NCBI GenBank assembly: GCA_002049455.2
Contig: KV918992.1
Span: 1-64,000, forward strand
DNA length: 64,000 bases
Reading direction: 5' to 3'
Origin: Porphyra umbilicalis
Lineage: Eukaryota; Rhodophyta; Bangiophyceae; Bangiales; Bangiaceae
The notes beneath the pieces were generated by a model. It made no database searches and was not told the DNA's origin. It saw only the letters and a program-made list of their open reading frames with translations. This document shows, in pieces, positions 1 through 11,880 of this stretch. Positions within the stretch are counted from its first letter, which is position 1. Every line of letters starts with the position of its first letter. Both the position numbers and the translations under genes were made by a program.

Positions 1-1430
1 GACTATCGAGTCACTGGCGCGAGCCAATGACAAGTTGGTCGACGACGTCGAGGCCCTGCGCAAGGTCGACTCCCACGAGGAGGAACGCCGTGTGGCTAAG
101 GCTCGCCGTCAGTCGGGCGACAAGACCAAGAATGTCAAGAAGACGAGCAAGGCGACTAAAGGCAAGTCCGTCCGCAAGGACGATCCGGCTAACGCCGTGC
201 TTTCCTCATCTTCCGATGATTCTGCCACTGGGTCAATCCCGACGTCGTCAGACGACGACAACTCCAACGCGACGGACATATCCTCTTAGGACGATGTCCA
301 TGGGCCGCCAGGCCCGCCGTTGCCCCCAATTGGGTCCTCGCCGAGCGAAAGCTCGAGCGAGTCGGACGCGGCCGCGCGCAAGCGCCCCACGCCCCCCACC
401 AAACGAAAGGAGCGACTTGAGAAAGCCGACAGGATCAAGGTGATCCGCCCGGCTAATATCCGCTGCAAGACACTCGTGGACTACAGGACGTACTTCCTCA
501 TCGGACGTCAACTGACATACACGCCTAAGGAGGCACAACGGTCGCACCGTCTCAACAAACGTTTGGACGGAGCGTTCCACGGGCAACAGCCGTTCACGGG
601 AGCCCTGGCCTTGGGCATCTTCACGTTCTTGACGACCTTCCGCCGCGCATGCGACGCGGCTGGGCTGACGCACGGTCAAGCCCTTCCGCGTATGGTCTTT
701 CGACTAGCCGGCAACGCCAAGATGGCCTTCTCCGGCGCGCTTAACAGCACTCTCGGACGTAAGCGTTATGCCATCCGTACATACGGAGATGCCGTCAACT
801 GGCTTCTTTCGAAGTACGCGACACACGCAACAATGGCTAACGCCTACCAAGACATCATTATGATGAAGAAGCAACAAGACAACGAGGCGCCCATGGCTTT
901 TGGTCACCGCGTGGAAATGCAATGCGACCTTCTGAACGGTTTGTTCAGCATCCAAGACGTTAAGGAGGTCTTCATAACGGATCTTTCGGACCTTGTGCAA
1001 GCGCACGGTCGGGTCTTGAATGACCAATTCCCGGATCGAACGATAGAAATTCTATCAGAGACGGTTGCGACCGCCCAGTTGTACTGGCACGACACCAACA
1101 AGCTGCGCTTGCAGCTCAAGATTACCCGCCCAACGGCGATCAGAGTCGCTTACGGGACCCAAGACGAGCGGACGACGACGGAACGACCGTTCACACCGGT
1201 TCGCACCCCGCCGCCCCCTCGGGCCGCCGTCCCTCAAGCCAATCGGGCTGAAATCTGTTACAACTGTAACAAGCCAGGTCACTTCGCCGCACAGTGTGCC
1301 GAGCCGTATCGCCCTCGCGAACGTCGCCAACCGCCTGTCGGCGTTCATGCCATTGCAGACGGTGACGTCGAGGAAGACGAGATGGAGCATCCGGCCGATG
1401 CCGTCGAGGCTTTGGAGGCCTGAGCGCCCG
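1..1430 (+). mobile_element. Partial Ty3/gypsy element, gag portion, cut by window start
   Basis: The translation closely matches the gag of the element at 2788-13056. It shares the Ser/Asp-rich linker, the conserved capsid-like stretch, and a CCHC zinc knuckle of the form CYNCNKPGHFAAQC near 1256-1298. Similarity to the other copy stops shortly after the gag end near 1430, and no protease or reverse transcriptase follows. It is a broken, truncated fossil copy of the same family, with about one or two breaks in the visible part. Its true left end lies outside the window. Confidence 0.85.
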
Positions 1431-1727
1431 ATGACTTGTTTCGAGCCGTCTAGGCGCGCGCCAGGGTGCCTTTTCGACGGCAACCCCGCGATGGCGGGGC
1501 GCCACCACCGGCTGGCGCTGCACCTTCGATAGCTGCTGCCTGCAAGCTCTTGGCAGGGCGCGGCCTTCTGCGGCCGAAGATCCCCGCAAAGGCATACGGT
1601 AGGACGTACACCCCAGCCCGCTGATCAGCCCCTGTGAATGTGGCCTGCTTGTTTCGGGCATGTGCCATGTACCTGAGCAGGTGACGTGATTAATGATGGC
1701 AAGGGGATCCGAGTTCTGCGTCTAGTA
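1431..1727. other. Non-coding stretch between two mobile-element remnants
   Basis: There is no convincing reading frame, RNA gene or repeat here. It separates the truncated gag copy from the transposase remnant on the other strand. Confidence 0.5.
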
Positions 1728-2782
1728 TCACACAGCGACCGTTAGAGAGTGCTGCACCCAGACACAGGGCACGCACACATACAGCATGTGATACAACAGA
1801 GAATGACAACGCTTGGAAGCAGACGGTGGGTCCAAAACTACTGAAGGACAGACATTTCCTGGTCCAGGTACGTTGCTCGCCCTGCTGCGACGACCCATGA
1901 ACTCAATGCGCTTGTTAGCGACCCGCAGGTTTGCGGCAATGGTCTCGCAGAGAGGATAGTAGCCCTTGCGAATGTGGCGTAAGACAAGTCCCACGCGGTG
2001 CACCATCATCCTAGTGACCCCCGTATCCAAAACCTGTAGCATCTCGCATGGCACAAGGGGGCTGATAAGCACGGGAAGAGACTCTGATATCAGCAGTCAG
2101 CATGGATGATCCGGCAGGCTGACAATAAAGAGGAGAGCCAAAAGAAACGCTCACACGGTCACCGGACGTGCGGCTGCCAAGCGAGCAAGGGGAGCGAAAC
2201 TAAGAAACGCACGTGAAGGGCGTCGAATCCGATCGTCTTGCAGAGTAGAAAGAATGCAGTCGACAGGCCTTCCATACCGGCCACAACAGGCACGCGGCTA
2301 TGGGCACTGTGGGCTGCCCTGGGATCCGTGCGTCGTAACAGATCTTGTTGACGCTGACGATGACCCGCACTCTCCAATTGCGCCTCGACGGTTCGCACCG
2401 CCTCTCGGTCGTCAGCCGACAGCGCGTGGAATGAACCTCCTTTCTCGACATGCACTCTGCTACTTAAGCACGGAAATGTTGCGTGACCTCCCTTCAAGCA
2501 CAGCACGGATTTCTCCTCCGGCTCGTCGCACATGTACATCAGGATGCGGGGGAAGGGGACGTAAGTCTTTCTCCCCTGTTTGTGCAAGACGCCCTTGTGA
2601 CACGCCGTGATGGTGGTGCGAAACGCGAGGAAGAGAGCACGCTGAAAGATTGCTGCGCGGCGCTCGCAGGCCCGCAAGTCGGCGGACGGCTCCTTCAGCT
2701 TCCGAATCACCGGGATGTAGGCGATGGGCTCCCACGTGACGTCGCCCGTCACGACGCTCACAACACGGACGCGCAAAGGATA
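1728..2782 (-). pseudogene. Plavaka/KDZ-like transposase remnant, downstream part
   Basis: Minus-strand reading at about 2159-2782 gives a stretch beginning KIYPLRVRVVSVVTGD and including WEPIAYIPVIRKLKE, FPRILMYMCDEPEE and a Cys-containing tail. This order resembles the region of Plavaka-type transposases (CACTA-like DNA transposons) in which a price-and-progress-like core is followed by a CPRC-type zinc site. A second minus-strand piece at 1728-2072 (LQVLDTGVTRMMVHRVGLVL and following) resembles the region after the catalytic core. The pieces are not in one frame. The coding sequence is interrupted at its upstream side by the retroelement at 2788-13056 and seems to continue at 13062-14400. 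The family assignment rests on recalled motif order and is moderate; an unrelated KDZ-like family is the alternative. Confidence 0.45.
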
Positions 2783-2787
2783 GATCT
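2783..2787. repeat. 5-bp target-site duplication (left), GATCT
   Basis: GATCT directly precedes the 5' LTR and is repeated directly after the 3' LTR at 13057-13061. This is the 5-bp duplication typical of Ty3/gypsy integration. Confidence 0.9.
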
Positions 2788-3180
2788 TGTAGCATATCTC
2801 TGCTACCAATTGGCAATTAGCCACGGGTAGCCCCCTTGACTAGCCGAATCCACGGATGTGTGTGACTCGGCTTGTGGCACGCCCTTTGGGGGGTTACTTC
2901 CGCATTGTTTATTTTTTATTGCTTGTTTGCTTGCCTGTCTTATCTGTCTGCCGGCACTCAATACGATCGCTTGATCGGATGGTCGATCGACCAGTGCCGT
3001 TGTTTGTATTGAACCACCATGGGTCCGGGGTCGCCGTCGTGGGCACCACCCGGCTCCCCATCGGATGCCCTTCAACAAAAGGTCTTCTTCCTCGCCGCGA
3101 CGGCGATAGAACTCGCTTTATTGCTTGGCTACGGTCGGTCTCAGTACACTGGTAATTGAACTAACGTTCTTAATACCACA
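2788..3180 (+). repeat. 5' LTR
   Basis: This 393-bp copy begins TGTAGCATATC and ends TAATACCACA, and matches 12664-13056 except at about six sites. A T-rich patch near 2907-2925 is a candidate core promoter region. The TG...CA ends and equal length to the partner define the borders. Confidence 0.95.
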
Positions 3181-3182
3181 TT

Positions 3183-3199
3183 TGGTGGAGCAGCAGGGG
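3183..3199 (+). promoter_or_regulatory. Candidate tRNA primer-binding site
   Basis: Two bases after the 5' LTR the sequence reads TGGTGGAGCAGCAGGGG. Starting with TGG is what is expected for pairing to a tRNA 3' CCA end. The tRNA species cannot be named from this window. Confidence 0.5.
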
Positions 3200-3410
3200 A
3201 TACCCTCGCCTTCATCGTGCCTCGCGGCACGGTGTCCCCGAGAACTTTCTCGCTGCCTCGTGGCATTGTGACGGTGTCGATACGGTCGCTTAGCGCGCGG
3301 GGCGTTAGCCATCGACTTGTGGGCGTGGTGCCGGGGGCATCACGGTTGTGATCTTCGACGTTGGCGCGCAGGGCGTTAGCCAAGTCAGAACACTTCGTTC
3401 AGGTCCCAGT

Positions 3411-5057
3411 ATGTCTACTGGTGGAACAGGCGGCACTCGGCGAGCCAGAGACGGCAAGCTGCCAGCTGGCTACCGGCCGCCGGGCGGGGGACAAGGCACT
3501 CCTGCCGCCTCCGACGCCCCCACGGACGGTGCTCCAACTCCTCCCATCCCTGCGGATCAAGCCGCCCCCGGGCAGAAGCAGGTGGTGGAGAGCCTGAAGG
3601 CGGCCGTTGAAGCACTTCAGCGACGCCTAACGGCCCAAGAACAGACTAACGAGTCTCTGGCGCGAGCCAATGACAAGTTGGTCGACGACGTCGAGGCCCT
3701 GCGCAAGGTCGACTCCCATGAGGAGGAACGCCGTGTGGCTAAGTCTCGCCGCCAGTCGGGCGACAAGACCGAGGACGTCAAGAAGACGAGCAAGGTGATC
3801 AAGGACAAGTCCGTCCGCAAGGACGCTCCGGCTAACGCCGCGCTTTCCTCATCTTCCGATGATTCCGCGTATGGGTCAAGCCCGACGTCGTCAGACGACG
3901 ACAACCCCAACGCGACGGACACGTCCTCTTCGGACGATGGCCACGGGCCCCCAAGCCCGCCGTCGCCCCCAAGTGGGTCCTCGCCGAGCGAAAGCTCGAG
4001 CGAGTCGGACGCGGCCGCGCGCAAGCGCCCCACGCCCCCCACCAAACGGAAGGAGCGACTTGAAAAAGCCGATAGGATCAAGGTGATCCGCCCGGCTAAT
4101 AGCCGCTTCAAGACACTTCTGGACTACAGGACGTACTTCCTGATCCGCCGTCAACTGACGTATACGCCTAAAGAGGCACAGCCGTCGCACCGTCTCAACA
4201 AACGTTTGGACGGAGCGTTCCATGGGCAACAGCCATTCACGGGAGCCCTGCCTTTGGGCATCTTCACGTTCTTGACGACCTTTCGCCGCGCGTGCGACGC
4301 GGCTGGGCTGACGCACGGTCAAGCCCTTCCGCTTATGGTCTTTCGACTAGCCGGCAACGCCAAGATGGCCTTCTCCGGCCCGCTTAACAGCACCCTCGGA
4401 CGTAAGCGTTACGCCATCCGTACCTACGGAGATGCCGTCAACTGGCTTCTTTCGAAGTATGCGACACACGCAACCTTGGCTAACGCCTATCAAGACATCA
4501 TTACGATGAAGCAACAAGACAACGAGGCGCCCACGGCCTTTGGTCATCGCGTGGAAACGCAATGCGACCTCCTGAACGGTTTGTTCGACATCCAAGACGT
4601 TAAGGACGTCTTCATCACTGGTCTTTCGGACCTTGTGCAAGCGCACGTCCGGGTACTGAACGACCAGTTCCCCGACCGAACCCTGTCCGAGACAGTCGCC
4701 ACCGCCCAGATGTACTGGGACGGCACCAACAAGTTGCGTTTGCAACTCAAGATTACCCGCCCAACGGCGATCAAAGTCGCTTACGCGACACAAGACCAGC
4801 GGACGACGACGGAACGACCGTTCACACCGGTTCGCACCCCGCCGCCCTCTCGGGCTGCCGTCCCTCAAGCCAATCGGGCTGACATCTGTTACAACTGTAA
4901 CAAGCCGGGGCACTTCGCCGCACAGTGTGCCGAGCCTTATCGCCCTCGCGAACGTCGGCAACCGCCTATCGGCGTTCATGCCCTTGCCGACGGTAACGTC
5001 GAGGAAGACGAGGTCGAGCATCCGGCCGACGCCGTGGACGACTCGAAAAACGTCTAG
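3411..5057 (+). CDS. gag: Retrotransposon gag protein
   Basis: The reading frame begins with ATG (MSTGGTGG...), encodes 548 residues and lies downstream of the primer-binding site. The N-terminal third is Pro/Gly-rich with a short charged coiled-coil-like stretch (residues about 65-110). A Ser/Asp-rich disordered linker follows, then a conserved globular gag domain. A single CCHC zinc knuckle (CYNCNKPGHFAAQC) and an acidic end complete the protein. The copy at the window start is strongly similar, which confirms the family. The product would form the particle core and bind element RNA. Confidence 0.9.
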   Translation: MSTGGTGGTRRARDGKLPAGYRPPGGGQGTPAASDAPTDGAPTPPIPADQAAPGQKQVVESLKAAVEALQRRLTAQEQTNESLARANDKLVDDVEALRKVDSHEEERRVAKSRRQSGDKTEDVKKTSKVIKDKSVRKDAPANAALSSSSDDSAYGSSPTSSDDDNPNATDTSSSDDGHGPPSPPSPPSGSSPSESSSESDAAARKRPTPPTKRKERLEKADRIKVIRPANSRFKTLLDYRTYFLIRRQLTYTPKEAQPSHRLNKRLDGAFHGQQPFTGALPLGIFTFLTTFRRACDAAGLTHGQALPLMVFRLAGNAKMAFSGPLNSTLGRKRYAIRTYGDAVNWLLSKYATHATLANAYQDIITMKQQDNEAPTAFGHRVETQCDLLNGLFDIQDVKDVFITGLSDLVQAHVRVLNDQFPDRTLSETVATAQMYWDGTNKLRLQLKITRPTAIKVAYATQDQRTTTERPFTPVRTPPPSRAAVPQANRADICYNCNKPGHFAAQCAEPYRPRERRQPPIGVHALADGNVEEDEVEHPADAVDDSKNV

Positions 5058-5062
5058 GCCGG

Positions 5063-8000
5063 GTGCCCGACTTGGGGTTGCCCGGCGGAACGCGAAAGCG
5101 TACGGTGACAAGACTCTTACGTCGTGCCCTTCGGCACTATGAGATCGCAGCCACGTTGGGCCCATGCCCGCGCATAATGCGAAGTTGCCGCCCTGTCTTA
5201 GACACGGGCGCCGGGGTGGACATAGTGCGAACTAGTGTTCTCCCTTCGAACTGGATGGCTTACGCCGACGAGTTGACTACGCTTCCGCGCATCCGAGATG
5301 CAAACAACAATCGTCTTGTGACGAAGTATGCCATACATCTGTATGTAGACACCGGAGGTGTGCGTCTATTTGACCGATTCCTCGTTGCCGACAACTTGTC
5401 AGTCCCGTGCATTCTTGGCACCGAGTTCATTGAACAAAACATCGAGGGCATTCTGCCGCGCTTTCGCAAGATCGTCTGGCAAGAGCACGTGCGATGCACG
5501 GAAGAGCAACCTCGGCCAACGCCGATCTTAGCTTGTCTTAACGACAGCGCGTGGGACCGCCACTGGCAAGATAAACCCGCTCGGGTTCGAGCCTGCAAAC
5601 AGGTGCGTGTCAACGGACACAAGGAGGAGTGGATCATGGCCACGTGCGACACGCCTGGTATGGTTACCATCACACCGAACATTCGGTTGTGCCGACACAA
5701 GTCCATGGCAGTCGCCCGCGGCATCGCCATCGTCAAAACCGGACGAACCATTCCTGGTCAAGTTATGCAACTTCGGCAAGGACCAAGTCATTGTTCGCAA
5801 GAACTCTACCTTGGGGTTTGCAGAACCCTACCAAGGGCCGATGCTCTCCGCCGTCTTGGATGACAACACCCCAAAGGGTGGAACCGATAACTCATCGAAC
5901 GACGCGAGTCGTGACCCACTCGAGGACCTCGACCTCAGTGAGGCACCCGAGTACCTGCAAAAGCAGATTCGAGACATGCTTAAGACGCATTCGTCTATGT
6001 GGGATGGAACCCTTGGCGTCATCCGTGCTACGGAGCACGCCATCGTCACTCCTCCCGACGCTCTGCCCATACGGGCCCAACCCTACCGCACCGGGCCGTT
6101 CAAACGGCAGATCATCGCTGATCAGATCAACAAGATGTTGAAGCTCAACGTCATTGCCCCTAGCCATAGTGCTTGGGCAAGCCCCGTGGTAATTGTACCA
6201 AAGAAGAACGGCAAAGCCCGGTTCTGTGTCGACTATCGTCGGTTAAACAACATCACCAAGAAGGATGCGTATCCCTTGCCTCGGATGGAGGACTGCCTCG
6301 ACTCCTTGGGAGATGCCCAGGTGTTCACGTCTCTTGACTGCACCGCGGGGTACTGGCAAGTACCCTTACGCAAGGACGACCAAGAGAAGACGGCGTTCAC
6401 GACGCAATGTGGTATATACCACTGGTTATCCATGCCTTTCGGCTTGACGAACGCGCCCGCTACCTTTCAGCGCGCATTGGATATTATCCTCTCGGGTTTG
6501 AAGTGGCAGATATGCCTCGTCTACTTAGACGATGTCATCATCTTCTCCGCAAACGCGGAACAACACGTCAAAGACGTTGACACGGTTCTTCACCGTCTCC
6601 GCGAAGCCGGGGTCACCCTCAACTTGGAAAAGTGCACGTGGTTCTCCGATGAGGTCGAGTACCTAGGACACATTGTCCGCCCCGGGCAACTGCACGTGCA
6701 CAACAAGAACGTGGATGCTCTGAAGCATGCCAAGTTCCCAACCACAAAGACCCAGCTGAAAAGCTTCTTGGGCATGTGCAACGTCTATCGACGGTTTGTC
6801 AAAGACTTTGCCAAACGAGCAAAGCCCCTGAACGCCCTGACTAGGGCCGAGATCCCACCGGATTTACCACCACCGACGGACGTGGCTATCGCCGCCTTCG
6901 AGGACCGTCGCAACGCACTGTTGTGCCCACCGGTACTTGCCTTGCCGAAGGCCAATCGTTGACGTGGACGCATGCGCCGACCAAGTTGGTTGTACCCTCC
7001 TCCAAGAGGAGCCGGGCGAACTGCTTCACCCTGTCGGGTATTGGAGCCGAGGACGCACTGCTGCAGAGCAAAACTACTCCACCACGGAGCGAGAATGCCT
7101 CGGTGTTGCGTGGGCTGTCCTCAAGTTGAGGCACTTCCTCGACGGACAACGCTTCCTCATCCGAACGGATCACAAAGCACTTAGCTGGATCTACAGCACA
7201 ACCGACTCAAGCGGATGCTTGATGCGATGGCGACTTCGCCTCTCCGAATATACATTCGATATGGTTTATAAACCAGGTGCATCTCACCACTTGTCCGACT
7301 TCCTGTCGCGCGCCTCTACGGTGGCGCCGCCAGAAGATATCCATGATGATATACCTTGTCTGGCATTGGCCGAGACGGCCAACGGCTTAAGAACGGGGAG
7401 GTACACGGGTACCGACACACCGGAACCGGTGGAGTTCGACGATGTTGTCGAAGCACAACAAACAGACGACTTCTGCATCGAGATGTCCACTCGCGTGGAG
7501 CGCGGAACGGCCAAGGCCTTCTTCCGCGATGAGCATCACGCTCTGTACCGCCGTGCGCCTTACGGCAAACAATTGGTTATTCCAAAGTCGCTACGCGAAC
7601 GCGTGTTGATCCTCGAGCACCACGCAACCGTGGCCGCCCATCCTGGTATGAACCGGATGTATTACACCATGCGCAAGGCATACTACTGGCCTTCAATGGT
7701 GACGGATATTCATTCGACCATCACCAAGTGCACAACGTGTGCGCAAAACCGCCTCGCCTTGCGGCGACACACCACGCCCTTGACCCTGTTCCAGGCTACC
7801 GAGCCTCTCACGGAGCTATCCGTTGACATCTTTGGGCCCATCCCGGCCTCCAAGAAGGGCAACCGCTTCATCTTGGTTATCACCGACCGCTTCGCCAAGC
7901 TCACCAAGTGCGTCGCCTTGCGGCGAATCACGGCTATGTCAGTGGCGTCAGCCATCATCGACGCGTGGGTGTCAGCCTACGGGCCACCGGACCGAATCCT

Positions 8001-9516
8001 ATCGGACCAAGGGCCCCAGTTCATGTCGAACTTCTTCATCGCTGTGATGAAAATGCTTGGCATTGAAACGGTTCGCACCACGGCGTATCATCCCCACACC
8101 AATGGGCAAGTCGAACGGTACAACCGTACCATGGCTACGCAGCTGCGACACTACGTCGCCGACGACCCATCACGATGGGATGAGCTATTCCCGGTAATCA
8201 CCATGGCGTATAATAGCCAACCACATCGATCGATGGGCATCGCCCCATTTGAGCTTGTTATCCCAAGGCGGATCCCCAACCTCACGGTTCGCAACTTGCC
8301 CCCGGGCACTCCGCTTACCAATAAGGGAACGCTCAAGGATGGGTCACCCCTAGCTCGCAAGCGCGAGTTCATGGCCCGCCTGCGCAAGCAGATCCCCATC
8401 GTGGTCGAGGCCTTGCGTAAGACGCAACAACGATACAAACGTAACTTCGACCATCGGGTCGCAACCCGCAATGCGGACGTCAAGATCGGCGACTACGTAT
8501 ACACGACCAACCACGATCGGCAAAACAAGCTGCAAAGCAAAGCCATTGGACCCTTCGTGGTCGTCGACGCGGACGCGGACGCCTCCACGTTTGTCATTGA
8601 CATTGACGGCGAGGAGAAACGCGTCAGCAGTGACCATGTCACCCCCGCTCCTCGTCCAACGACGACGGACAAGGCTCCACACCCCTTGCTAGATGGTCTA
8701 GACCAACGCAAGTCAACCCCGGCAACTGCCGATGAGTATGTGATCGACAAACTCCTAGGCTCACGCCAGACGGGTGACAGCTATAGCGCTAAGGTGCGCT
8801 GGTTCGACTACGGGTCGAAAGACGACACCTGGGAACCCCTGGAGAACCTCCCCCGCAACCTGGTGGTGCGTTTCCTTCGACAGAAGAAGAAGCATGTACC
8901 GGGGTACGAGTGGACAACGCCAACGCGACGAAGTCGCCGACAGGCCGGGCTCACAACCGTGGCCAACATCGTCATGGACTCCACGTGGATACCCACTATC
9001 CAACATGTCCATGTTACCGGTGACGGAGTTATCCATGCCGATGTCTCTTGGACAGAGTCAAGTACCGACGTTGCAATTAAGGAAGTAATTCCTGTGGCGT
9101 GGCTCAAGTCCACTCTGCCGTCCATGACGCGCAACTTTGCGTATGACCCCCAACTTGCCTTGCGGCATTTCTCTCGGCTGAACCGTGTTTACGGCCCGTA
9201 CACATATGTGTGGCCGAAATCCGCGCAGGCGACACTGATCGGGAGCGATCCCCCCGTACCAGTGCTCCCCAACGGGTTTCTGGTACCTCCGGTGCAACAC
9301 TTGGACTCAGTCCTTCGACGCTTGGTAACAACCACAGAAGAAGCAACCGTGGTAATACCACAATGGACCAACGCCAGTTGGTACGCTACTGCCATACGTG
9401 CATGTTTCGAGTACGAAGTGCTTTTATCAGCAGACTCAAGGGATACAAATCCCACAACATGGGCCATGATGGCCTGCCACTTCCTTCATCGCTATGACGA
9501 TAAGCAGAAAAACTGA
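5063..9516 (+). mobile_element. pol: pol region of the chromovirus: protease, RT, RNase H, integrase, chromodomain
   Basis: Recognisable parts in order are as follows. An aspartic protease lies around 5.2-5.5 kb with DTGAG. Reverse transcriptase lies around 6.0-6.8 kb with the VYLDDVIIFS active-site motif. RNase H lies around 6.95-7.35 kb. The integrase zinc-binding part lies around 7.6-7.75 kb and its core around 7.8-8.3 kb, including a D..D-35-E-like pattern. A chromodomain lies around 8.73-8.88 kb (VRWFDYGSKDDTWEPLENLP). About 200 residues follow the chromodomain, which is longer than usual, and include VVIPQWTNASWYATAI. The parts are not all in one frame; family read-through or a few breaks would explain that. 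It is treated here as a fossil element and not reassembled. Confidence 0.88.
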
Positions 9517-9658
9517 GAAGTGGATACGAACATGTCAAACGACAAACAACAACAAGACGAAGAAACATCAACACCCTAAAAAGGCGTAAGACCCCGACAT
9601 TGTCAACCCCACCCCCCCACCGGGGTCAACCGAGCAAGTCACTGAGCAGTGAACCTCG

Positions 9659-10144
9659 CTACTCCTCGTCGTCACGACGACGCGAGTCCCGACGGGAATC
9701 GCGGCTCGCGCCAACACTGGCCGCCGACTCCTGCGAGACACTACGCGCACGCGTGTTGCGCGCCGAGTGCGGAACCCCCGTCGACGGGCCTCCACCCTCG
9801 TGGGTCCGACGACCAAGGATGCTCTGCGCGTTGAAGCGCGCCGGCGCGGCCTCCTCCTCTGGCTGAATAGCCTCGAGGTGCTGGGCGAAGCGCCCGTAGT
9901 TGGCTTCGCCGTCAACGGCGCGAGCCACGGCATGTCCAATAATGGACAAAGCCGACTCGACACCCCGTCCGTCCGCGCGCTCAACAGCGGTACGCAAGCC
10001 TGCGATCTGCTCGACCCAGGCGCTAGCCACCGCCGACAAGGCTGCCCCGCGGGGCGCGCGAACGCGTACATCGCGCGCGCGCGCCGACCTAAACAAGGCA
10101 ACCGCCGCGGTTGACGACGCGCGGGTCGGCCAAGTGGCATCCAC
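9659..10144 (-). CDS. Second antisense open frame in the retroelement 3' region
   Basis: A minus-strand frame of about 160 codons lies immediately downstream of the larger antisense frame (10229-11599), in a different phase. Its composition looks protein-like, with a helical stretch around AVASAWVEQIAGLRTAVERA and an Arg/Ser-rich end, but no family is recognised and no ATG opens it. It may be an extension of the same antisense product, a separate small protein, or chance. It is part of the fossil element. Confidence 0.35.
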   Translation of the reverse strand: MDATWPTRASSTAAVALFRSARARDVRVRAPRGAALSAVASAWVEQIAGLRTAVERADGRGVESALSIIGHAVARAVDGEANYGRFAQHLEAIQPEEEAAPARFNAQSILGRRTHEGGGPSTGVPHSARNTRARSVSQESAASVGASRDSRRDSRRRDDEE

Positions 10145-10228
10145 CGACCGTGGCGGAGAGGGCGAGCGATCGCGCCGCGGTGAACGCGGGCGGTAGCGGC
10201 CCTCGCGGGCGTCGCCAACGGCGTGAGC

Positions 10229-11599
10229 TCAGGTCCGACGACCACGACGCCACACCCCGGGATGGTTCGAAGTAATTCGAGCCATCGGGAGTGGCGCGTT
10301 CGGGTCCAACGCCCAGTCGAAATCGACACAAGGGTGGCGCAGGCAAAAGCCGTATTCCTTGGTCGGGTCGACCGTGACCCGCACCTGCCGGGCTTCCCCG
10401 GAGTCGCGGTCGCGCCAGACGACGTCCTTAAGGACCTCCCGCCAGGGAAACGCCGTCACGGCTTGACGCATCTTGCCGTACAAGACGTACTTGGCCTCGC
10501 CGTCGGGCGCGTCCTTCAACTTGGACGTATCCAACGCGTCAAAATGACGAAGCGTCTTCGTGTCCAAGTGGACGAAGAGCTTGTCCTCCTGCAGGGTGTG
10601 AACCCACGCAGCAACTAAGTTGCAGTAGTACTCGGAGTACACCTCCTGCCAGACGGAGCTGTAAGCGTTGCGCAACGCGTCCGCCATGTAGGACACCACC
10701 ACGGGGGTCGCCACCCACAACCCCGTGTGGGGCTCCCAGTCCGGGATAGGCGGAAGCCAACGGGACAAGTCGAACGCCCGTGGCGCACGGAGAAATCCAG
10801 CCGCCCACGCGGTAGGCATCAACTCGCGACCGCGAAAAAAGCGCGTGTCAGCGGCCCGACGGTGGTCGGAGGGGAACATCGGCAGCCGAAAGGGGTTCGG
10901 CAACCCGGTGACCCGCGGACTGCGGTCATCTTCGACATCGTCGGTCTCCTCGTGCTTCACCAGCGCGAGCTGCTCGAGGTACGGCTCCAGACCGGAGTCG
11001 TGCCCGAAAGGGACCGAAAGGTCCTCGGCGAGAGCCCTCTTGAGGAAGACGGCCTTCGGCCAGTTGCGCAATAAGCGACAAAACGAGTTGGCCGCTGCCT
11101 CGATCGACTCTGTACCCTTCACAGGGAACATAAGCGCATTGGCGTACACCAAGCGGTGGAACGGGTGCAACGGCAGTTGGTACCGCACGACCTCGTTGCA
11201 AAACGACATCACCTCGTATACACGACGCTGAGGTCCCTGGCTCTCGAAGTACGGGTCCCCATGGACCTCGGCCACGCGGTCGCCCGCGTGGTCCAGCAAC
11301 CCGGCTTGCGCCATCACGTCGATGAAGTCGGGCAACGCCTCGTAGTGAGCGTACACACGGCGCGTGTGCGCACGAGCGCGATTGCGTACGCACATCTCAT
11401 ACAGACGGTTGTCGGTGACCCGTGGGACCCCATCGACCACCTTCACAGGGTTGGCGTGCACGTAGTACGAGCCGCGAGGCCGAAGCTGGCGCAAGACCTC
11501 TGGGTCCGCGGAGCAATCCACTTCCGCGTGGCCACCCGCGGCGGCATGCGCCCCGTCGACGGCCTCACCGCCACCGGCAACACCGCCGTCCACCGCCAT
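10229..11599 (-). CDS. Antisense ORF (456 aa) between pol and 3' LTR, unknown function
   Basis: The first in-frame ATG on the minus strand is at 11599 (MAVDGGVAGGGEAVDG). The product is well mixed in composition, with globular-looking aromatic-rich stretches such as YSSVWQEVYSEYYCNLVAAW and LFVHLDTKTLRHFDALD. That is unlike the low-complexity shadows common in this GC-rich window. The coding direction opposes gag-pol. Antisense genes at this position are known in some plant Ty3/gypsy elements, but the protein itself is not recognised. The open frame extends upstream of the ATG through an Ala-rich repeat to 12112. Alternatives are a captured host gene or a second gag-like gene. Confidence 0.6.
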   Translation of the reverse strand: MAVDGGVAGGGEAVDGAHAAAGGHAEVDCSADPEVLRQLRPRGSYYVHANPVKVVDGVPRVTDNRLYEMCVRNRARAHTRRVYAHYEALPDFIDVMAQAGLLDHAGDRVAEVHGDPYFESQGPQRRVYEVMSFCNEVVRYQLPLHPFHRLVYANALMFPVKGTESIEAAANSFCRLLRNWPKAVFLKRALAEDLSVPFGHDSGLEPYLEQLALVKHEETDDVEDDRSPRVTGLPNPFRLPMFPSDHRRAADTRFFRGRELMPTAWAAGFLRAPRAFDLSRWLPPIPDWEPHTGLWVATPVVVSYMADALRNAYSSVWQEVYSEYYCNLVAAWVHTLQEDKLFVHLDTKTLRHFDALDTSKLKDAPDGEAKYVLYGKMRQAVTAFPWREVLKDVVWRDRDSGEARQVRVTVDPTKEYGFCLRHPCVDFDWALDPNAPLPMARITSNHPGVWRRGRRT

Positions 11600-11639
11600 C
11601 GCGGCGGAATCCGCGATCGCGTTGGTCGTCCGGGGGGTG

Positions 11640-11880
11640 TTTACCCTGGCCGTCGCCGCCGGGCTGGCCGCGCTTGCCGCCCTTGCCGCCGTCGCCGCCG
11701 GGCTGGCCACGCTTGCCGCCCTTGCCGCCGTCGCCGCCGGGCTGGCCGCGCTTGCCGCCCTTGCCGCCGTCGCCGCCGGGCTGGCCACGCTTGCCGCCCT
11801 TGCCGCCGTCGCCGCCGGGCTTGCCGCCCTTGCCGCCGCGCTCGCCGCCCTTGCCGCCGGGCTTGCCGCCTTGCCGCCGT
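11640..11880. repeat. 39-bp tandem repeat, about five copies
   Basis: Units containing GCCGCCGGGCTGGCC and CTTGCCGCCCTTGCCGCC recur at 39-bp spacing, with alternating GCG/ACG variants. The last copies are degenerate. Thirty-nine is divisible by three, so the array stays open in all frames; on the minus strand it adds Ala-rich sequence before the antisense ORF. Confidence 0.85.

Noticed and set aside
11640-11880. CRISPR-like array
   Set aside because: Units are contiguous tandem copies without unique spacers, and the sequence is eukaryotic.
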